The notes beneath the pieces were generated by a model, which saw only the letters and a program-made list of their open reading frames with translations, was not told the origin of the DNA and searched no databases. Below, in pieces: positions 1 through 11,384 of a DNA stretch of 64,000 nucleotides. Made by a program: the position numbers and the translations under genes. Origin of the DNA: Brachypterus glaber (lineage: Eukaryota > Arthropoda > Insecta > Coleoptera > Kateretidae); NCBI GenBank assembly GCA_958510825.1, contig OY294049.1, forward strand, positions 37,228,774 to 37,292,773. Reading direction: 5' to 3'. Position 1 is the first letter of the stretch. Each line of letters opens with the position of its first letter.

Positions 1-932
1 TTTAATTTTCTACAAAATCTTGTGTTTAGGTTATTTTTTACCGTGTTAAAATTATGGCTTGGTAACTTGCAGTAAAAAAGAGAAGACATGACTATAAAAT
101 ATATCAAAATGTAATTTGTTGCCCATATCACAATGCAGCTTTTAAGGCAGATTTTCGAAGAGCGAAAAATTTCACGAAATTCGGATTTTCAATGTCGCCC
201 GATTTGCAGCATAGGAATTTTTTCTTTGGGGTTACCTGAAGAAGCGGGTATATGTCAACAAGCCCACGACTATCCAACAGCTTAAGCCATACACGTTAAG
301 AGCCGCCATGGAAGATGTCGTGAAAAAAGAACGTGCTTGTAAAGCATTTTTTTTTTGTTAAAACAAATGAAAATCGTTTTTCTCAAAAACGCATCGATAT
401 ATTTTTTTAAATTTGGCCTTAAAAAGATGTCAAAGCTCTAAATAATTAAAATATGAAAAAAAACTTGAGTTATATGAAAGTTGAGGTAAAAATCGTTTCC
501 AGGCCGGGGTGTCTGACTTATGAGTCGTCGAACAAAAATTGGCAAAACATCTAACCTCAATCTTAAAAAAATATATTATATTTACTAATTTTGTACTTTT
601 CTTTTTCAGGTAAACCCTATAGACCTATATCAAGTTGAAATTCAGGCACTCGTAAGTAATTTGATGCTTTATATAAAAAACAGGCGGAGCAAATAATTAT
701 AATTAGCCGAAATTCAGGTAGCTGAAATTACCAAAATACAGGTAGCCGCAAACTGAAATAACCTGTAATTTATTAATACGATTAAGATTAAAGACGGGTC
801 TGAAGGCTCTGTTCGTTTTTGATTTATTTCAGAAGGAATTTGAAAATACACACAAAAAGTCGTGGATTAAAAAAAAAGAAGTATATTATGAAATTACATT
901 ATAACGAAAACAGAGCGCAAATATAATTATAT
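1..932. other. AT-rich DNA without recognised feature
   Basis: No open frame, splice-bounded exon, RNA gene or clear inverted repeat was found. The stretch is AT-rich with short homopolymer runs and probably consists of decayed repeats. Confidence 0.5.
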
Positions 933-1286
933 CATTACTGCACTGCACTGCGCTGCGCTACAGTATACTGTACTTCACTGCTCTGTGCTGCACTATACTA
1001 CACTGCACTACACTACCATACAATACACTGAAGTACACCGCAACAGACTGCACTGCACTGGACTTTACTACACTTCACTACACGCCATTACACCGTACTA
1101 CACTTTACTACACTGTACTACACTTTACTACACTTTACTACACTGTACTACACTGTACTTCACTGTACTACACTGTAATACACTATACTACACTGTACTA
1201 TACTGTACTTCACTGTACTACCCTGCACTACACTTCAATACACGGCTCTGCCCTACACTGAACCGCATTTCACTGCTCGCACTGCA
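933..1286. repeat. Degenerate CACTGTACTA decamer array
   Basis: About 350 bp are built from variants of a 10-base unit (CACTGTACTA, CACTGCACTA, CACTTTACTA) and its 5-base halves. The open frame that runs through it is low-complexity (repeating Tyr-Thr-Thr-Leu-His) because the period keeps all frames open, so it is not a gene. The edges are more diverged (CACTGCACTGCGCTGCGC), as expected of an array that is corrected in its middle. Confidence 0.9.
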
Positions 1287-1771
1287 TAAATCTGAGTAAA
1301 GTGTCATGTTTTCGATTTAAAAAATTCTTAATTATGCATTAATTCTGTTCTCTCAATTTAAAACTATTTTCTTATTTTAAGCAGATTAGTTTTTCGTAAA
1401 AAACTTTCGAACTTTGTGAAGGTTTTAGCCAGCGTACTTAAATTCTTTTTTTAAGTAATTTTTTTTTTTGTGTGTGGTTTTATATCGAAACAATAAACTT
1501 TTGATTTGCCACGTATTTGGTATACAAATATTTGTTTCTTTGTATGCAAAACAAGCCGCCTTTTTGCATGTAGTTTATTTTCAAGTTTTCATTTCAAAAT
1601 ACCAATCTTTACACCCACATAGTTATGCTATAAATAAATGTAGGTACTCTATATATAACATTTTTTTACTACTAGTTTTAGAAGTCTCCATTATCTCCAT
1701 TATTTTTCTTATTTTATAATTACCTTGATAATATAGTTTAGTTTGTTTATTATTTAAAGTCTTTCTCGGAC
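1287..1771. other. AT-rich DNA without recognised feature
   Basis: Nothing supportable was seen. The short open frame from 1468 is AT-driven and matches no family I know. Confidence 0.5.
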
Positions 1772-2052
1772 CACCTAAAGTTTATTTTTTTAAGGTATAG
1801 TTATTTTAAACCTTGCCGCTTGTAAATAATCTCGAAATTGCCATAGCAACGTAAGATACGCATGCGTCGTATGCGAAATGACTAGGCCCAATTTACTCAA
1901 CCGTAAAACGGTGACGTGCCATTAACGAGAACAAAACAATGGTTTATTCTTCTAAATTATTGGAATAAAAGCGAATTTACAAGCAAATGTTGTTTCTACA
2001 GGAATACAAAAGTATTCAAGTACTGGGCGATGAACCGTCAGCATCGTGCTAA

Positions 2053-2126
2053 GCCATCTTTTATGATGTGCCTCGTGTATTTTTGTTTTGCCATCTTTTA
2101 TGATGTGCCTCGAGTATTTTTATGTT
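2053..2126. repeat. 37-bp tandem duplication
   Basis: Two adjacent units (2053-2089 and 2090-2126) beginning GCCATCTTTTATGATG are almost identical. They lie inside the 1772-2775 TIR element and look like slippage or a recent tandem duplication. Confidence 0.85.
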
Positions 2127-2297
2127 AATGTTTTATGTACAAGTAAAAGTGAACCATATATATGGTTATTAATCGTGCGAACTGTTGAATTTTAAGTGAA
2201 TAATAATGGACGTTTGAAGATAATTTTTTTGTGTGTTTTTAATGATAACTTTTTAATATTAGCGTGGAAATTACTACAGTAGTAATTTATCAGTGAT

Positions 2298-2340
2298 AGT
2301 GCGCAAGTCAGGATACATATCCGATTAGTACTTGCGCACT
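2298..2340. repeat. Hairpin, 11-bp perfect stem
   Basis: AGTGCGCAAGT at 2298-2308 pairs with ACTTGCGCACT at 2330-2340 around a 21-base loop. It is internal to the TIR element. No function is assigned. Confidence 0.75.
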
Positions 2341-2420
2341 GGAAACCTCATGATTATATAGAGAAACCCTGGTTAATTATTCGGAAGAAAAAGACCAAAT
2401 AAATAGAGAGAGAGAGAGAG

Positions 2421-2705
2421 AATACAAAAGTGTTTTTAGCAACAGCTTTATCAATTCTTTTTTTTTACATCAAAACATCATAAAAACAAAGTAAGTAAAC
2501 AAAAATTATAAATTTTGGTTATGTTGACATTCAAAACAAGCCACATGCATCAGTGTAAATTTTGTTTCTACAGGAATACAAAAGTGTTTTTAGCAACAGC
2601 TTTATCATTTTCCTTTTTTTTACATCAAAACATAATAAAAACAAACACAAGTAAACACAAATTTTAAATTTGGTTATGTTGACATGCCACATGCTTCAGT
2701 GTAAA
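2421..2705. repeat. Direct duplication, unit ~140-155 bp
   Basis: The unit starting AATACAAAAGTGTTTTTAGC occurs at 2421-2560 and again at 2575-2705, with small indels. It follows a (GA)n tract at 2405-2420. A shorter relative of the unit start (CTACAGGAATACAAAAGT) lies near 1998, so the TIR element interior grew by repeated local duplication. Confidence 0.85.
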
Positions 2706-2775
2706 TCGGATTTTGTGGACATTTAGCGGCAAATTTAAAATAACTATACCTTAAAAAAATAAACTTTAGTAGGTG

Positions 2776-3532
2776 ATATTTTATACGATATTCGACTCAC
2801 ATTACTACAATAATTTAGAATAGATAATCTTCGCTATTAAGAGCTACTCTTTTCTAGCACCAAAAGTACACCAATTAACACCGCGAATGATTCTTGGAGT
2901 TATTTTATTGCAAGATCAAGTTTACACCACCGATAACCTAAAAATTTTCATTTTGACATATCCTTGGGTACAACCATTTGTCTTTCGTATCGGCAGCGTT
3001 GCCGCAATTGACCAATAATAAGTCAGCCCCAAAAGTGTTCTGTATCCCTAACATTTAGGGTAGCTTTGAAATAAGCAAGCCTTGTCACAAAGCTTAAAGA
3101 GCATCCCCTTACACTGACAAACAAAAAAATCAGACGCCCTTCGTCCGCTTGCCTACTTTGATCCACTTTATTTTTTAAACTAGACCGTTCTTATAAATTA
3201 TAAGTTATAATGGTCTATTCATAAACAGGCGACCCAATGCGTCGTGACGCTTTTAAATATGAATATTAAATTGCCTACACAAAAAAAGAAATCAGTGTTC
3301 AAGTAATTAGGGGAAATAACACAGGCCCACAAAAAAAGTCAATTACTATTAACCAGGCTTTTCTTACGTATTTTTGTGCGTGGAAAACGAATTTGACACT
3401 GAAAAAGCTCGATTTTTTCACAAAACTGCAAACCACCCCAACCACGCTCGAGTTGGGAAAATCCACTGTTCAGTTGGTAAAATTGAGTAAATTTAGTGTT
3501 CGGAAATTTTTAGACAAGCTGGTAAAATTGAG
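2776..3532. other. AT-rich DNA; host sequence of SINE copy 1
   Basis: No gene. From about 3450 a motif of the type GTTGGGAAA/GTTGGTAAAATT starts to recur and resumes after the SINE (3796-3985), so the SINE sits inside an older repeat whose right part, 3986-4053, recurs near 23102-23160. Confidence 0.5.
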
Positions 3533-3794
3533 GGAGGCACAGCGCAGCGGCTAGCGCGTGTACATAGTAAGCCTACTAGCGTGAGTTCGATTCTCACTGG
3601 CGCCGATTTGCCTTTTTTAGTTAATTAATATTTAAAATTTTGGCGAAGGCGGTAAGTGAAACGGACACTCCCTATAAACTGGTTCGAAAGTCAGTATAAG
3701 CCGGTGGTTCCCTCTACTACTAGCTCACACAAGTCCTGGACTTATGGGAGCTTAATTAAGTAGAATAGTACGAGGTTAAACAAACAAACAAACA
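3533..3794 (+). mobile_element. tRNA-derived SINE, copy 1 (full length)
   Basis: The head is tRNA-like, with an A-box-like stretch (GGCTAGCGCG) and a B-box/T-arm (GTGAGTTCGATTCTCAC) at about 3580-3597, then a conserved tRNA-unrelated body (GGCGAAGGCGGTAAGTG, CGAAAGTCAGTATAAGCC) and an (AAAC)n-type tail ending at 3794. Copies 2 (45045-45240, 5'-degraded) and 3 (56011-56264, minus strand) share the whole body. This is a pol III retroposon rather than a functional tRNA, because no closing acceptor stem or anticodon arm of normal geometry is present. Confidence 0.88.
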
Positions 3795-3985
3795 GTTGGG
3801 AAATTTGTCAGTAAATTACTTTTTTCTCCAGTTAAGACAATTGGCGTAGTACAGTTGGGTATTTTTTCAGAAGTAATGAGAAATTTTTGGTCAGGGGTAA
3901 AAAAAAATAAAATTTTGGGGGGCAAGGACCTTGCATGTGTAAAGGATTTTTTTGGGAGTTGGGAAATTTCTCAGTTTTAAGTTGG

Positions 3986-4053
3986 TAAATATTTAAAACC
4001 TCGCGTCAACGATAGAATCGACGCGTCGCCTATGGAAATTCGCCGATGACTGC
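3986..4053. repeat. Dispersed repeat fragment shared with 23102-23160
   Basis: Both places read GTAAATATTTAAAACCT, then GCGTCAACG, CGCCTATG and GGAAATTCGCCGA in the same order and spacing range, with a short insertion in this copy. Family unknown. Confidence 0.7.
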
Positions 4054-4549
4054 TTATAAGCTAGGTATACCTAGCTTACAACTCTGTAGTATGTAAAAAG
4101 TTTCATAAAAAAGGAGAGGCATGGGTATAAAAAACTTTTTTGTTATTAATTAATAGTATTCAAAGTTTTAGAAAAAGGTCACTGCTCAAAAGTCTGGGGG
4201 AAAAACTGTGTTTTGTATTTTTCTTTAATTTGTATGGTTTATATTTCAAACAATGTGTTAGTTTGTTAGTCAGTTCGATCACGTATCAGTCGCCCCAATG
4301 TACGAAAACAAAAAGCCATAAAACATCCGGTCCTTCAATATTTATTTATTATAAATCCATGCGAAACGTCCCGGGATCCGGATCCATATTCCCGGAATAA
4401 AAACTATCCCGCTCGCACATATTCCAACTAACAAACACGACCCGAATAAATCGGTGTCTTTGTGTTTATTTTGTTGATGGTCAAGGCGATATAGTCGAAT
4501 TATATCTCCCTTACCACTGGCAAGGACAATTAAATCTCTTTAATTTCAG
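4054..4549. other. Unannotated AT-rich DNA
   Basis: Nothing supportable was found. A short GC-rich patch with CCCGGGATCCGGATCC near 4370 is locally palindromic but isolated. Confidence 0.5.
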
Positions 4550-4599
4550 CGTATTTAATTGGTCTGTTTCATCCTGCTACAAACTTGCTTATAGCCAAA

Positions 4600-4836
4600 A
4601 TCGGATTTTTTTTCAGCTTTTATCGATTTTTTAAAAAGTTTTACCCCCATAACTGTTTTGTTTTTGGGGGGATCACTTTCAAAAACAATAGGGATCTTCC
4701 CCTCATAGAACTTGATTTTTACTGAAAATTTCAATACGATCGGATTATTCGTTCTTGAGTATCGTGTTCACAAAAATCGTACCATCGGACAGACGGACAG
4801 ATAGACGGACATTTGAAGAAAAAAAAAGTCCAAACC
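4600..4836 (+). repeat. Dispersed family A (GGACAGACGGACA block), copy 1
   Basis: Ordered blocks are a TTTTTCAGCTTTTATCG lead, a CCCATAACT/GGGGGGATCACTTTC segment, AATAGGGATCTTCC, then GGATTATTCGTTCTTGAG, TCGTGTTCACAAAAATCG and a run of GGAC(A/G)GAC units. The same order occurs at 19640-20095, 47390-47940 and, inverted, at 6165-6640. Weaker relatives lie at 33440-33620 and 62160-62340. The reading frame through it is not preserved, so it is treated as a non-coding repeat or a 3' UTR of an unseen retroelement. Confidence 0.8.
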
Positions 4837-5164
4837 GTTGCGTGTACATTACGTTGATAGCCTTATAAACCTAGACGATCTAGTCTTTGCACTAACACTC
4901 TTAATGTAACTAAAATAAAAATGCTGCATAGTTTTATCGGAAACTTATTAAAGCTCCGTTCCTTTATAATTAACGAATATTTTTTTTCTTTAACCTTTAA
5001 ATATTGATATTATCGTTTCTTTTGTTATTTATTTTTTTATTAAAATTTTTGTTTTTTCTTTTATTAAATTTAATTTAATAATATCTAGGAATAATTTTTT
5101 CAAATTACTTAAATAGTTTGGGTTTATTATTATTATTATTTTTTAGTATTATTATTCTTTTTCT
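4837..5164. other. AT-rich DNA leading into a (TA)n tract
   Basis: No gene. T-rich with a short ATT repeat at about 5128-5142 just before the microsatellite. Confidence 0.5.

Positions 5165-5229
<65 letters not shown>
5165..5229. repeat. (TA)n microsatellite, ~32 units
   Basis: Uninterrupted alternating TA for about 65 bp. The Tyr-Ile open frames on both strands are by-products of the repeat. Confidence 0.97.
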
Positions 5230-5233
<4 letters not shown>

Positions 5234-6164
5234 ACCTCTTTTTAGTCTCATCAGGTATAAAAATGAACGTTCGCCTCAACTCAAAAAAAAAAACGTTGAA
5301 AATTAGTAGATATAGTTTACACCAAGAAGATTCACCCATATCTTTTGAGGCCTCTAGATTTAATGGTCGAGAGTAGTTGTCAAAATACATAAATGGCTGA
5401 CAAATACAAATATAATTTACCTTTTAAATTAAAAAATCACATTTTCAAACTACCGAAATATTTGTCAAAAAGAATCCCAGTATAGATTCTTTTATGTTAA
5501 AGCTGGCGTTTTCAAATTTCTGTTGGAATTGCGAGTTTTTTATTGTAGTTGTTGCAAAATTGCAACTTTTAGGTATACGTTTTGCTCGGTCTTTTGAAAC
5601 ATCATCAAAGCCATTATACATACAGAGCCATCGTTATAAATTGTGACTAATATTGCGACTGGACTATGGTTAAAATTCCGCATTACGATTCCGTACGCCA
5701 TTTGCCTCAAACACGCATTCAAACAGAGCGCATACAAGTATTTTTTATTTTGATTTGTGGTCGCACAACTTTGGCAATATCGCGTGATTCATGAAACGCA
5801 ACAACCAAAATGCCATCATTCATTTCTGTGCATAGCACACTGGGATATTTTAGACAAACATTGTTGGTATATTACTACCAATACCGAGGGGATGACTAGC
5901 CCCCCCCCCCGAATATCTTGAAAATCAAAAAAGTTGTAAATTTCATGGGTTAAAAATATAAAAGTTGTAGGTTTAGCAGTAGTGGAAATGTTTTTCTTTG
6001 ACATCCACTGTTTTGTCGAGGGGATAAAAGTGGTACCATGGTAAATTTAGACTAAAAAAAATTGTGATTTTTGACATTTTTCCCCACCACTACATTTTCT
6101 TCGTTACGGCCCTGAGTGTGCCAAAAACTCTTGTATCAAATAATGTTTTTTTTTTTAATTTATT
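5230..6164. other. AT-rich DNA without recognised feature
   Basis: No supportable gene. A C-run lies at about 5900. The short minus frames at 5540-5737 and 5816-6004 lack splice context, domain signatures or codon bias that would mark coding DNA. Confidence 0.5.
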
Positions 6165-6640
6165 GTTATTATACCCTGATTTTATGAATGCGGTTGCGAC
6201 CTCTCAACTCAACGTCTAAAACATCGTAAGGCGGGATGCGTGCAAGTAAGAGGCACAATACCGCATCCAAATGAATTGTCGTATAGTAACTTATTATCAT
6301 ACTATTCATAGCGCGTAGCGCTAGAATAGTATTATAGGGTAGTTTAGAATTTCCCAAAATCTCCAAAAATTGTCCTAGATAAAAAATTCTTGGATACAAA
6401 TATGTCGGTCTGTCTATCTTCCGTCCATCTTATGTCGCGTTTTTTGTAGACACGATAACTCAAGAACAAATAATCCAATCCACATCGAAATTTTTAGGAA
6501 AAATCAAGTTCTGTGAGAGGAAGATCACTATTGTTTTTGAAAGTAATCCCCCCAAGAACAAAAAAAAACTATGGAAGGTTAACTTAAAAAAAAAATAAAA
6601 ACTCTAATTTTTATTTTTTTTTCAAACATTTTTCGTTTTT
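6165..6640 (-). repeat. Dispersed family A, copy 2 (inverted)
   Basis: Read on the minus strand it repeats the family A block order: GGGGGGATTACTTTC, CAATAGTGATCTTCC, TTGTTCTTGAGTTATCGTG, a degraded GGACGG/AGACAGACC run, CCAAGAATTTTTTATCTAGG. It ends in a small palindrome around TTCTAGCGCTACGCGCTATGAA near 6300-6330, which matches the AGCGCAGGCGCTGTGAATA end of copies 3 and 4. Confidence 0.8.
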
Positions 6641-6699
6641 CGAAAAATATTTTTATTGTAAAGTTTTTTCTTTTGGAAAATAACCCACTGTATGTAGGA

Positions 6700-7461
6700 G
6701 GAACTCTGCTTCATCTGTTAAGCCCCTGAAAATGTCTACACTGTGTTACTGACCATCTGTTTGGTCTAATTACTCTCCGTGCCCTGAGCTTTTCGCAAAA
6801 TACCACTTTATTAATTGCCCTGTTCTCGCGCCCGTTGCGCTCCCTCTCGCCCTTTGTTTTTCTCTCCCACTTCCGCTCTACTACTTGCTCTCTCATTAGC
6901 GCCCCAACCGCAATTACGGCGGTGCCGTTTCAATTTGTATATTTGTATATACATATATGGGGTGTCAACGAGGTTTTAAAAGGATTTTTTGCACGACCAA
7001 GACTAAAACCTAATTTAACACTTTCATTTTCGGGACTAAACTTGCCGTTTTTCTCCCTAGGGAATAAAAATCACGGCAACCTTGATAATATTAAAATTTT
7101 ATACTTACTATGTGCTTTACTGGTTCAAAAATTATGTTTGGTGGTGTTTTGTAATAAATTAGCGATTCAAACCAATTTATTTGATTTTAACAAAGAAAAC
7201 CTTTAAAAATAACATTGTTATAACAATTTATACATAACTTAAAATTTATCATCTTCGTCCATTTTTTTGACGTTTGTGTCAACCATATTAAAAAACAATT
7301 GAAATCGCGATAGCCATGAAACTGACTTTTCGCAATTTACAGGCATCTTGATTAAATTACGAAAATAAAACAACCGATTTCAGACGCGTGGTTTTTAATT
7401 TTAATTTTATCTACCTACCTAAATTATGTTTGGTTCTGCAAAAAATAGTGTATATACCTCA
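6700..7461. other. Unannotated; GC-richer island 6770-6925
   Basis: The interval 6770-6925 is pyrimidine-rich and clearly GC-richer than its surroundings (CGCGCCCGTTGCGCTCCC, CAATTACGGCGGTGCCG). Frames are open on both strands but show no known domain. It could be a conserved regulatory element or an old exon; nothing in the sequence decides. The part 6990-7060 carries GGGACTAAACTTGCCG, similar to the hairpin at 7462-7559. Confidence 0.4.
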
Positions 7462-7559
7462 GGACTAAACTTGGCTGTTTTAGTCCCTTGCATTTCTGTT
7501 TCCCTCGCTCGCTACGCGATGCAGCGATTCAGCGGGACTAAAACAGCCAGTTTAGTCCC
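7462..7559. repeat. Short foldback with GGACTAAAC ends
   Basis: About 25 bp at 7462-7486 (GGACTAAACTTGGCTG...) pair with 7534-7559 (...CAGCCAGTTTAGTCCC), with one base difference in register, around a GC-rich 47-base loop. A related end-like sequence lies at 7035-7050. This is likely a short foldback MITE or a solo remnant of one. Confidence 0.75.
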
Positions 7560-8079
7560 TTGGTATATAAATAACTATTATTCGCAACTGTATATGTAAT
7601 ACATATATTACATAAAGTTTGGGAAGTAAGTGATTTCTAGTCCCACTGTTTTCCACGCCTGGACCTGACCTGTTATGAAAAATAGAGACCAGTAACCTAA
7701 TTATTACTGGTCTGCAATTTAAATCATTAATTTCCGATAGATGGCGTCATTGATTAAAATGTCATTATTAATGCTTAAAGCAAGATTTCTGAACTGCTGT
7801 TGTCATGACAAACACGAATATAATCAATACATTTCGTTTAAAAATTAAATGTACAGTTTTAGTCAATGTTTTTTACTTTTGAGACTGAGAAGGATAATAA
7901 ATTTTATAAACGGTGCCTTGTGAGCTATCAACAAACGTTTTTTTTGTGTTTTTTTTTGGGTTATGTGAAACTTTAGTTGTATATAATTGTGCTTTTTGTG
8001 TGAAATGCAGGAAAAAATATTTGTGGTAAATATAAAAAGAACTAAAAAACTAAGTATTATAGTATTATTTTCTTCATTA
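7560..8079. other. AT-rich DNA; small hairpin at 7687-7712
   Basis: GACCAGTAA at 7687-7695 pairs with TTACTGGTC at 7704-7712. Otherwise nothing was recognised. Confidence 0.45.
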
Positions 8080-8425
8080 TGAGGGGGGATAATAGGGGTA
8101 ATTACCCCCCCCCATAGGTGTGGGCGCCAATTTTGTTTGCAGGGCCCCAAGTTTGGTAGAAACAGTCAGAAACAAAGCTTTTGTCTTAGGGTACTTTTTT
8201 GGGCGCCGTCATTTTTTTTGTAGGGGCGCCACGTTTGGTAGAAACCGTCAGGGACAAAGCTTTTTTTCTTGATGGCATTTTTTGGGGGGCAATTTTTTTT
8301 GTAGGCGCACAAAGATTTATTTTAGGGTGTTTTTTCTTTTGCTAGGGGCGCCAAATTTGAGGCTTGAAAGGCCGGCCCTGGGTATTACCCCCCCCCATAG
8401 AAGAAAAAGATCTACTCCCTTGTGT
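8080..8425 (+). repeat. Dispersed family B, copy 1 (internal ~65-bp subrepeats)
   Basis: Starts GGGGGGATAATAGGGG, followed by ATTACCCCCCCCC, and ends with GCTTGAAAGGCCGGCCC and a second TATTACCCCCCCCCATAG block. In between, a unit reading GGGCGCCA.GTTTGGTAGAAAC.GTCAGGGACAAAGC recurs about three times at 60-70 bp spacing. Copy 2 (18510-18915) has the same plan in the same orientation with four or so subunits. Confidence 0.85.
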
Positions 8426-10077
8426 CTTTGTAAATATCCCTAGTAGAAATTTTACATTAGAAGAACGTTATCCCGACGTAGTTGTAATATATAATTTGTA
8501 ATATATGTCCCGATTCCTAACGTTGGTAACCTAACATTTAGGTCTAATATTAATATAACGTTTATCATTACTTAGTTCCTGCGAAAATACTTGCTTCATA
8601 TCTTGCGTTAATAGAGCTCGTACATTGCGCGTGCATAAAAAAGGTATGAGCCATCTAATGCAGGGAACGGCGCTGGATGAAACCAAGCGTTGTCTGTCTC
8701 GTACAGTACTACACCCAAAAATTGTACCATTTAAATCTAACTTGCCACTAAAGTCAATTCAGGACCTAACTAAGTCAGAGATATATAACTAAATGTAATA
8801 GTCATCTTGTTCGACACATAGTTGTGTCAAATGAGTCAACATGCAACACTTAAGCCAGCAACAAAAATCAATTTTAACAATATATTTTGGGGCTAATAAG
8901 GAAAATGGTCGAGAAATTAGAGATTCAGAGCTAAAATATATAGGAATCAAGATTTGTGGTCCTTTAAATTTTTAACTGCTATTAAATAAGGTACCTTATT
9001 GCTTTTCGTTATTTTATTAATTATATATTTATATTTCTGTTATTATTTTTTAATTCTATATATTTCTATAAATTGTACAAATAGGAATATATTTTACGAG
9101 AAATGAATGTGTTTTATACCGTTTTTAAATCCACTGAAAATGTACATAGCCCTAAAAATTTCATGGTCAGTAAATCACTTGAAACACCTAAAATTTTAAA
9201 AATTTGGTGTACCTCCAGGTCCAGTGATGTAGTACTTTTTTTTTATTCCAAGTGTACCTGTAATTTGATACCAAAATTAAGTAAATTTTCGATAATCTGA
9301 ATTATGCGGTAAACCGAACAGTGAAACATACATGCATGTACTTTGAAGTCCGACTTTCATTGTTCGGATTACTGCCTCATTCGGAGTATCGAACATTCGG
9401 GTTATCGCGACATTAACTGTATAATAAACGCGTAGGCCCAAATATATAAAAAAAAATTGAAAAAAGAATAAATGGTCACCAGCTCGCCTACTAAACTGAA
9501 AAAAAAATATTTGGTTGAAAAGTCCAAAAGTATATTGGGTTTATGACGTTAGATAAACGTTGTTTTAGTAATAGATCCCTAACGATACAGACAAAACATT
9601 CTCCTAACGTTAGGTAAAGTGGTTTTAACGTAAATTTCTATAAGGGAAGTCCCTTGCTTAAGAAAAATAATCACTTTATTTAATTTGAAATAGTTTTTCG
9701 GACTATATGGTTAGTCAATATAATCAACTATTGCATTTCAGAAAGTTCAATATCATAAAATGAAATGTTGTTTATTTCCTCTAGAAGAAAGCTTAATCAT
9801 AAATGGTATTATGCAGGAGAGTTTCAATCATGGCGTTTTCCCGGTAAAATGCATTGCCAATCCTAAAAATTTTGATGTTTAATTTGAAAAGGGACTATGA
9901 TGATATAATGATGTTTAATTTTCTTATTAGGTTGGAAATATACTATTATTTATAAAGAAATTCAATCTGCTTAGCGAAAGAATTTTTGAAACCCGATATT
10001 ACATTCAAAAGTTAACTTATAATTATAAGGTTTACATACCGTAACACAAAAAGATGGACAGACAGATAGACATTTTT
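8426..10077. other. AT-rich DNA, decayed repeats only
   Basis: No gene. The interval 9290-9420 repeats a motif like GTTCGGATTA/ATTCGGGTTATCG in both orientations, and 9545-9620 repeats CGTTAG/CTAACG, so both may be remnants of small TIR elements. The frame at 9103-9300 has no recognisable features. Confidence 0.45.
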
Positions 10078-10560
10078 TTACTCTTTACACTTACCACCTC
10101 TAACTACAATAGTTGTGCTCTTTTCCACACCACCCAGGAGGTAAAGCACTAGGTGCGTTACGGTTAACGTGCCGTTCCCCAGTGAGAAAACCTCAGTTCC
10201 CCTCTGAGGATCCCTCAGTAGGCCTATACACGTGGAGTATAATCTCGTCAGGCGACAATTTAACATACACTATATATACCTAACCCTTGTATGACAACTG
10301 CCCACTTTGTAAGTTCGGTCTCACCGATGTCAGGGTTGGTACTACTCTCTCTTTCGAGATACCTGGCGTGTATGGGAAAAAGTCGACCATCCAGAGAGAA
10401 CACCTCAAATGTCCGTCTGTTCCTTTGTCTTTTTTTCGCGGTTATCCTTTCCCCCTTGAGGGAATTTTTGCGGATATTTACCTGTTCGTGTAACCCTGCC
10501 TATCCATTCCCCCTTAAGGGAATTGGTGCGGATTTTGGCTATTTAACTATATACTAAATT
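10078..10560. other. GC-richer segment of unknown origin
   Basis: Base composition is clearly higher in GC than both flanks, and frames are open on both strands (minus 10078-10266, plus 10287-10493 and 10291-10557). None shows a domain I recognise. CCCCCTTGAGGGAAT at about 10450 and CCCCCTTAAGGGAAT at about 10509 form a degenerate ~60-bp repeat. A LINE 3' region or another foreign insert is possible. Confidence 0.35.
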
Positions 10561-11384
10561 AAACCTAGGGGAAACTATGCCAACAACCCGGGTTCGTTTC
10601 CCGGGTGGGGGAAATTGGCTTGGCTTGAATGGAAAGAAAAAAACTTACTGTTACTAGCTGTGAATGGAACCTTACAAGTTCTGATTACACTGTCTGTAAA
10701 AGTTGTCCTTCAAAGATCTAAAAAATAAAATAACACATTATACATAAAAATTAAAACTTTAATTAAATCCTTCTTTCTGAAATAAATAATATTTACATAT
10801 TAGTATTAGTCTACCTCAGGTTATTCTACACGCCCCATGCTACCTTAAAAAACATATTATGTTATTATATTAAGGATATTATCCTTAATGTTTATGTTTA
10901 TAGGCCTATAAACTTCCAAAAACCTACAGTTAATATACCTAGCGTATTTTTGCATAAAACAATATGTAACTATCCTATAATTTTAATCTGATTGTAGATT
11001 AAAATTGTATTTGTACCTGTAAAAAAAAAAATACCTAAAAAGAATATAACCAACAAAAATATCCTATAAAACATATCAAAAAAAAAAATACATAAAATAA
11101 TAACATTATAAATAAAAAACACTTATATCCTGAAAAAAATATACATAAATATAACCAAAATTATTATAAACACTATCCTTAACAATTAAAAAATATTAAT
11201 ATACCTAGTAAACTTTAAAATAAAAACTAATATTACATTATAATGTAATTAATACCTGAAAAAAATGTTTAGAATATTTAACCTAAGAACACTTTTTTTT
11301 TCAAAAAATACCTAATGCACAATATAGGCTATATATTATATAGCATTATCTGAAAAAAAAAAGAAAATAATAAAACCAACATTG
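10561..11384. other. Very AT-rich DNA with degenerate tandem units
   Basis: Many near-copies of TACCTGAAAAAAA and ACATAAAAAA-type segments occur (for example at 11018, 11255 and 11350). They look like diverged relatives of the ~180-bp repeat that follows. CCGGGTTCGTTTCCCGG at 10592-10608 forms a small hairpin, but no tRNA body surrounds it. Confidence 0.45.

Larger units (their letters stand above)
1772..2775. mobile_element. ~1.0 kb non-autonomous TIR element
   Basis: A left terminus of about 49 bp (1772-1820, core TTTTTTTAAGGTATAG) returns as reverse complement at 2725-2775 with only a few differences, including a 3-base indel near the outer end. The interior has no transposase-like frame. 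It holds a 37-bp tandem duplication, a short hairpin, a (GA)n run and a direct duplication of ~140 bp. No convincing TSD was seen next to the CACCTA ends, so the class is unresolved. Confidence 0.75.

Noticed and set aside
985..1299. 104-codon open frame
   Set aside because: It is the translation of a decamer repeat; every frame of the array is low-complexity.
3575..3610. tRNA gene
   Set aside because: Only the B-box/T-arm and a weak A-box are present, and they continue into a SINE body; no proper cloverleaf can be drawn.
5118..5390. Three overlapping frames over the (TA)n tract
   Set aside because: Tyr-Ile repeats are forced by alternating TA; no start context or domain.
10588..10608. T-arm-like ACCCGGGTTCGTTTCCCGGGT as a tRNA
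   Set aside because: There is no anticodon or D arm upstream at the right spacing; it is a simple hairpin.
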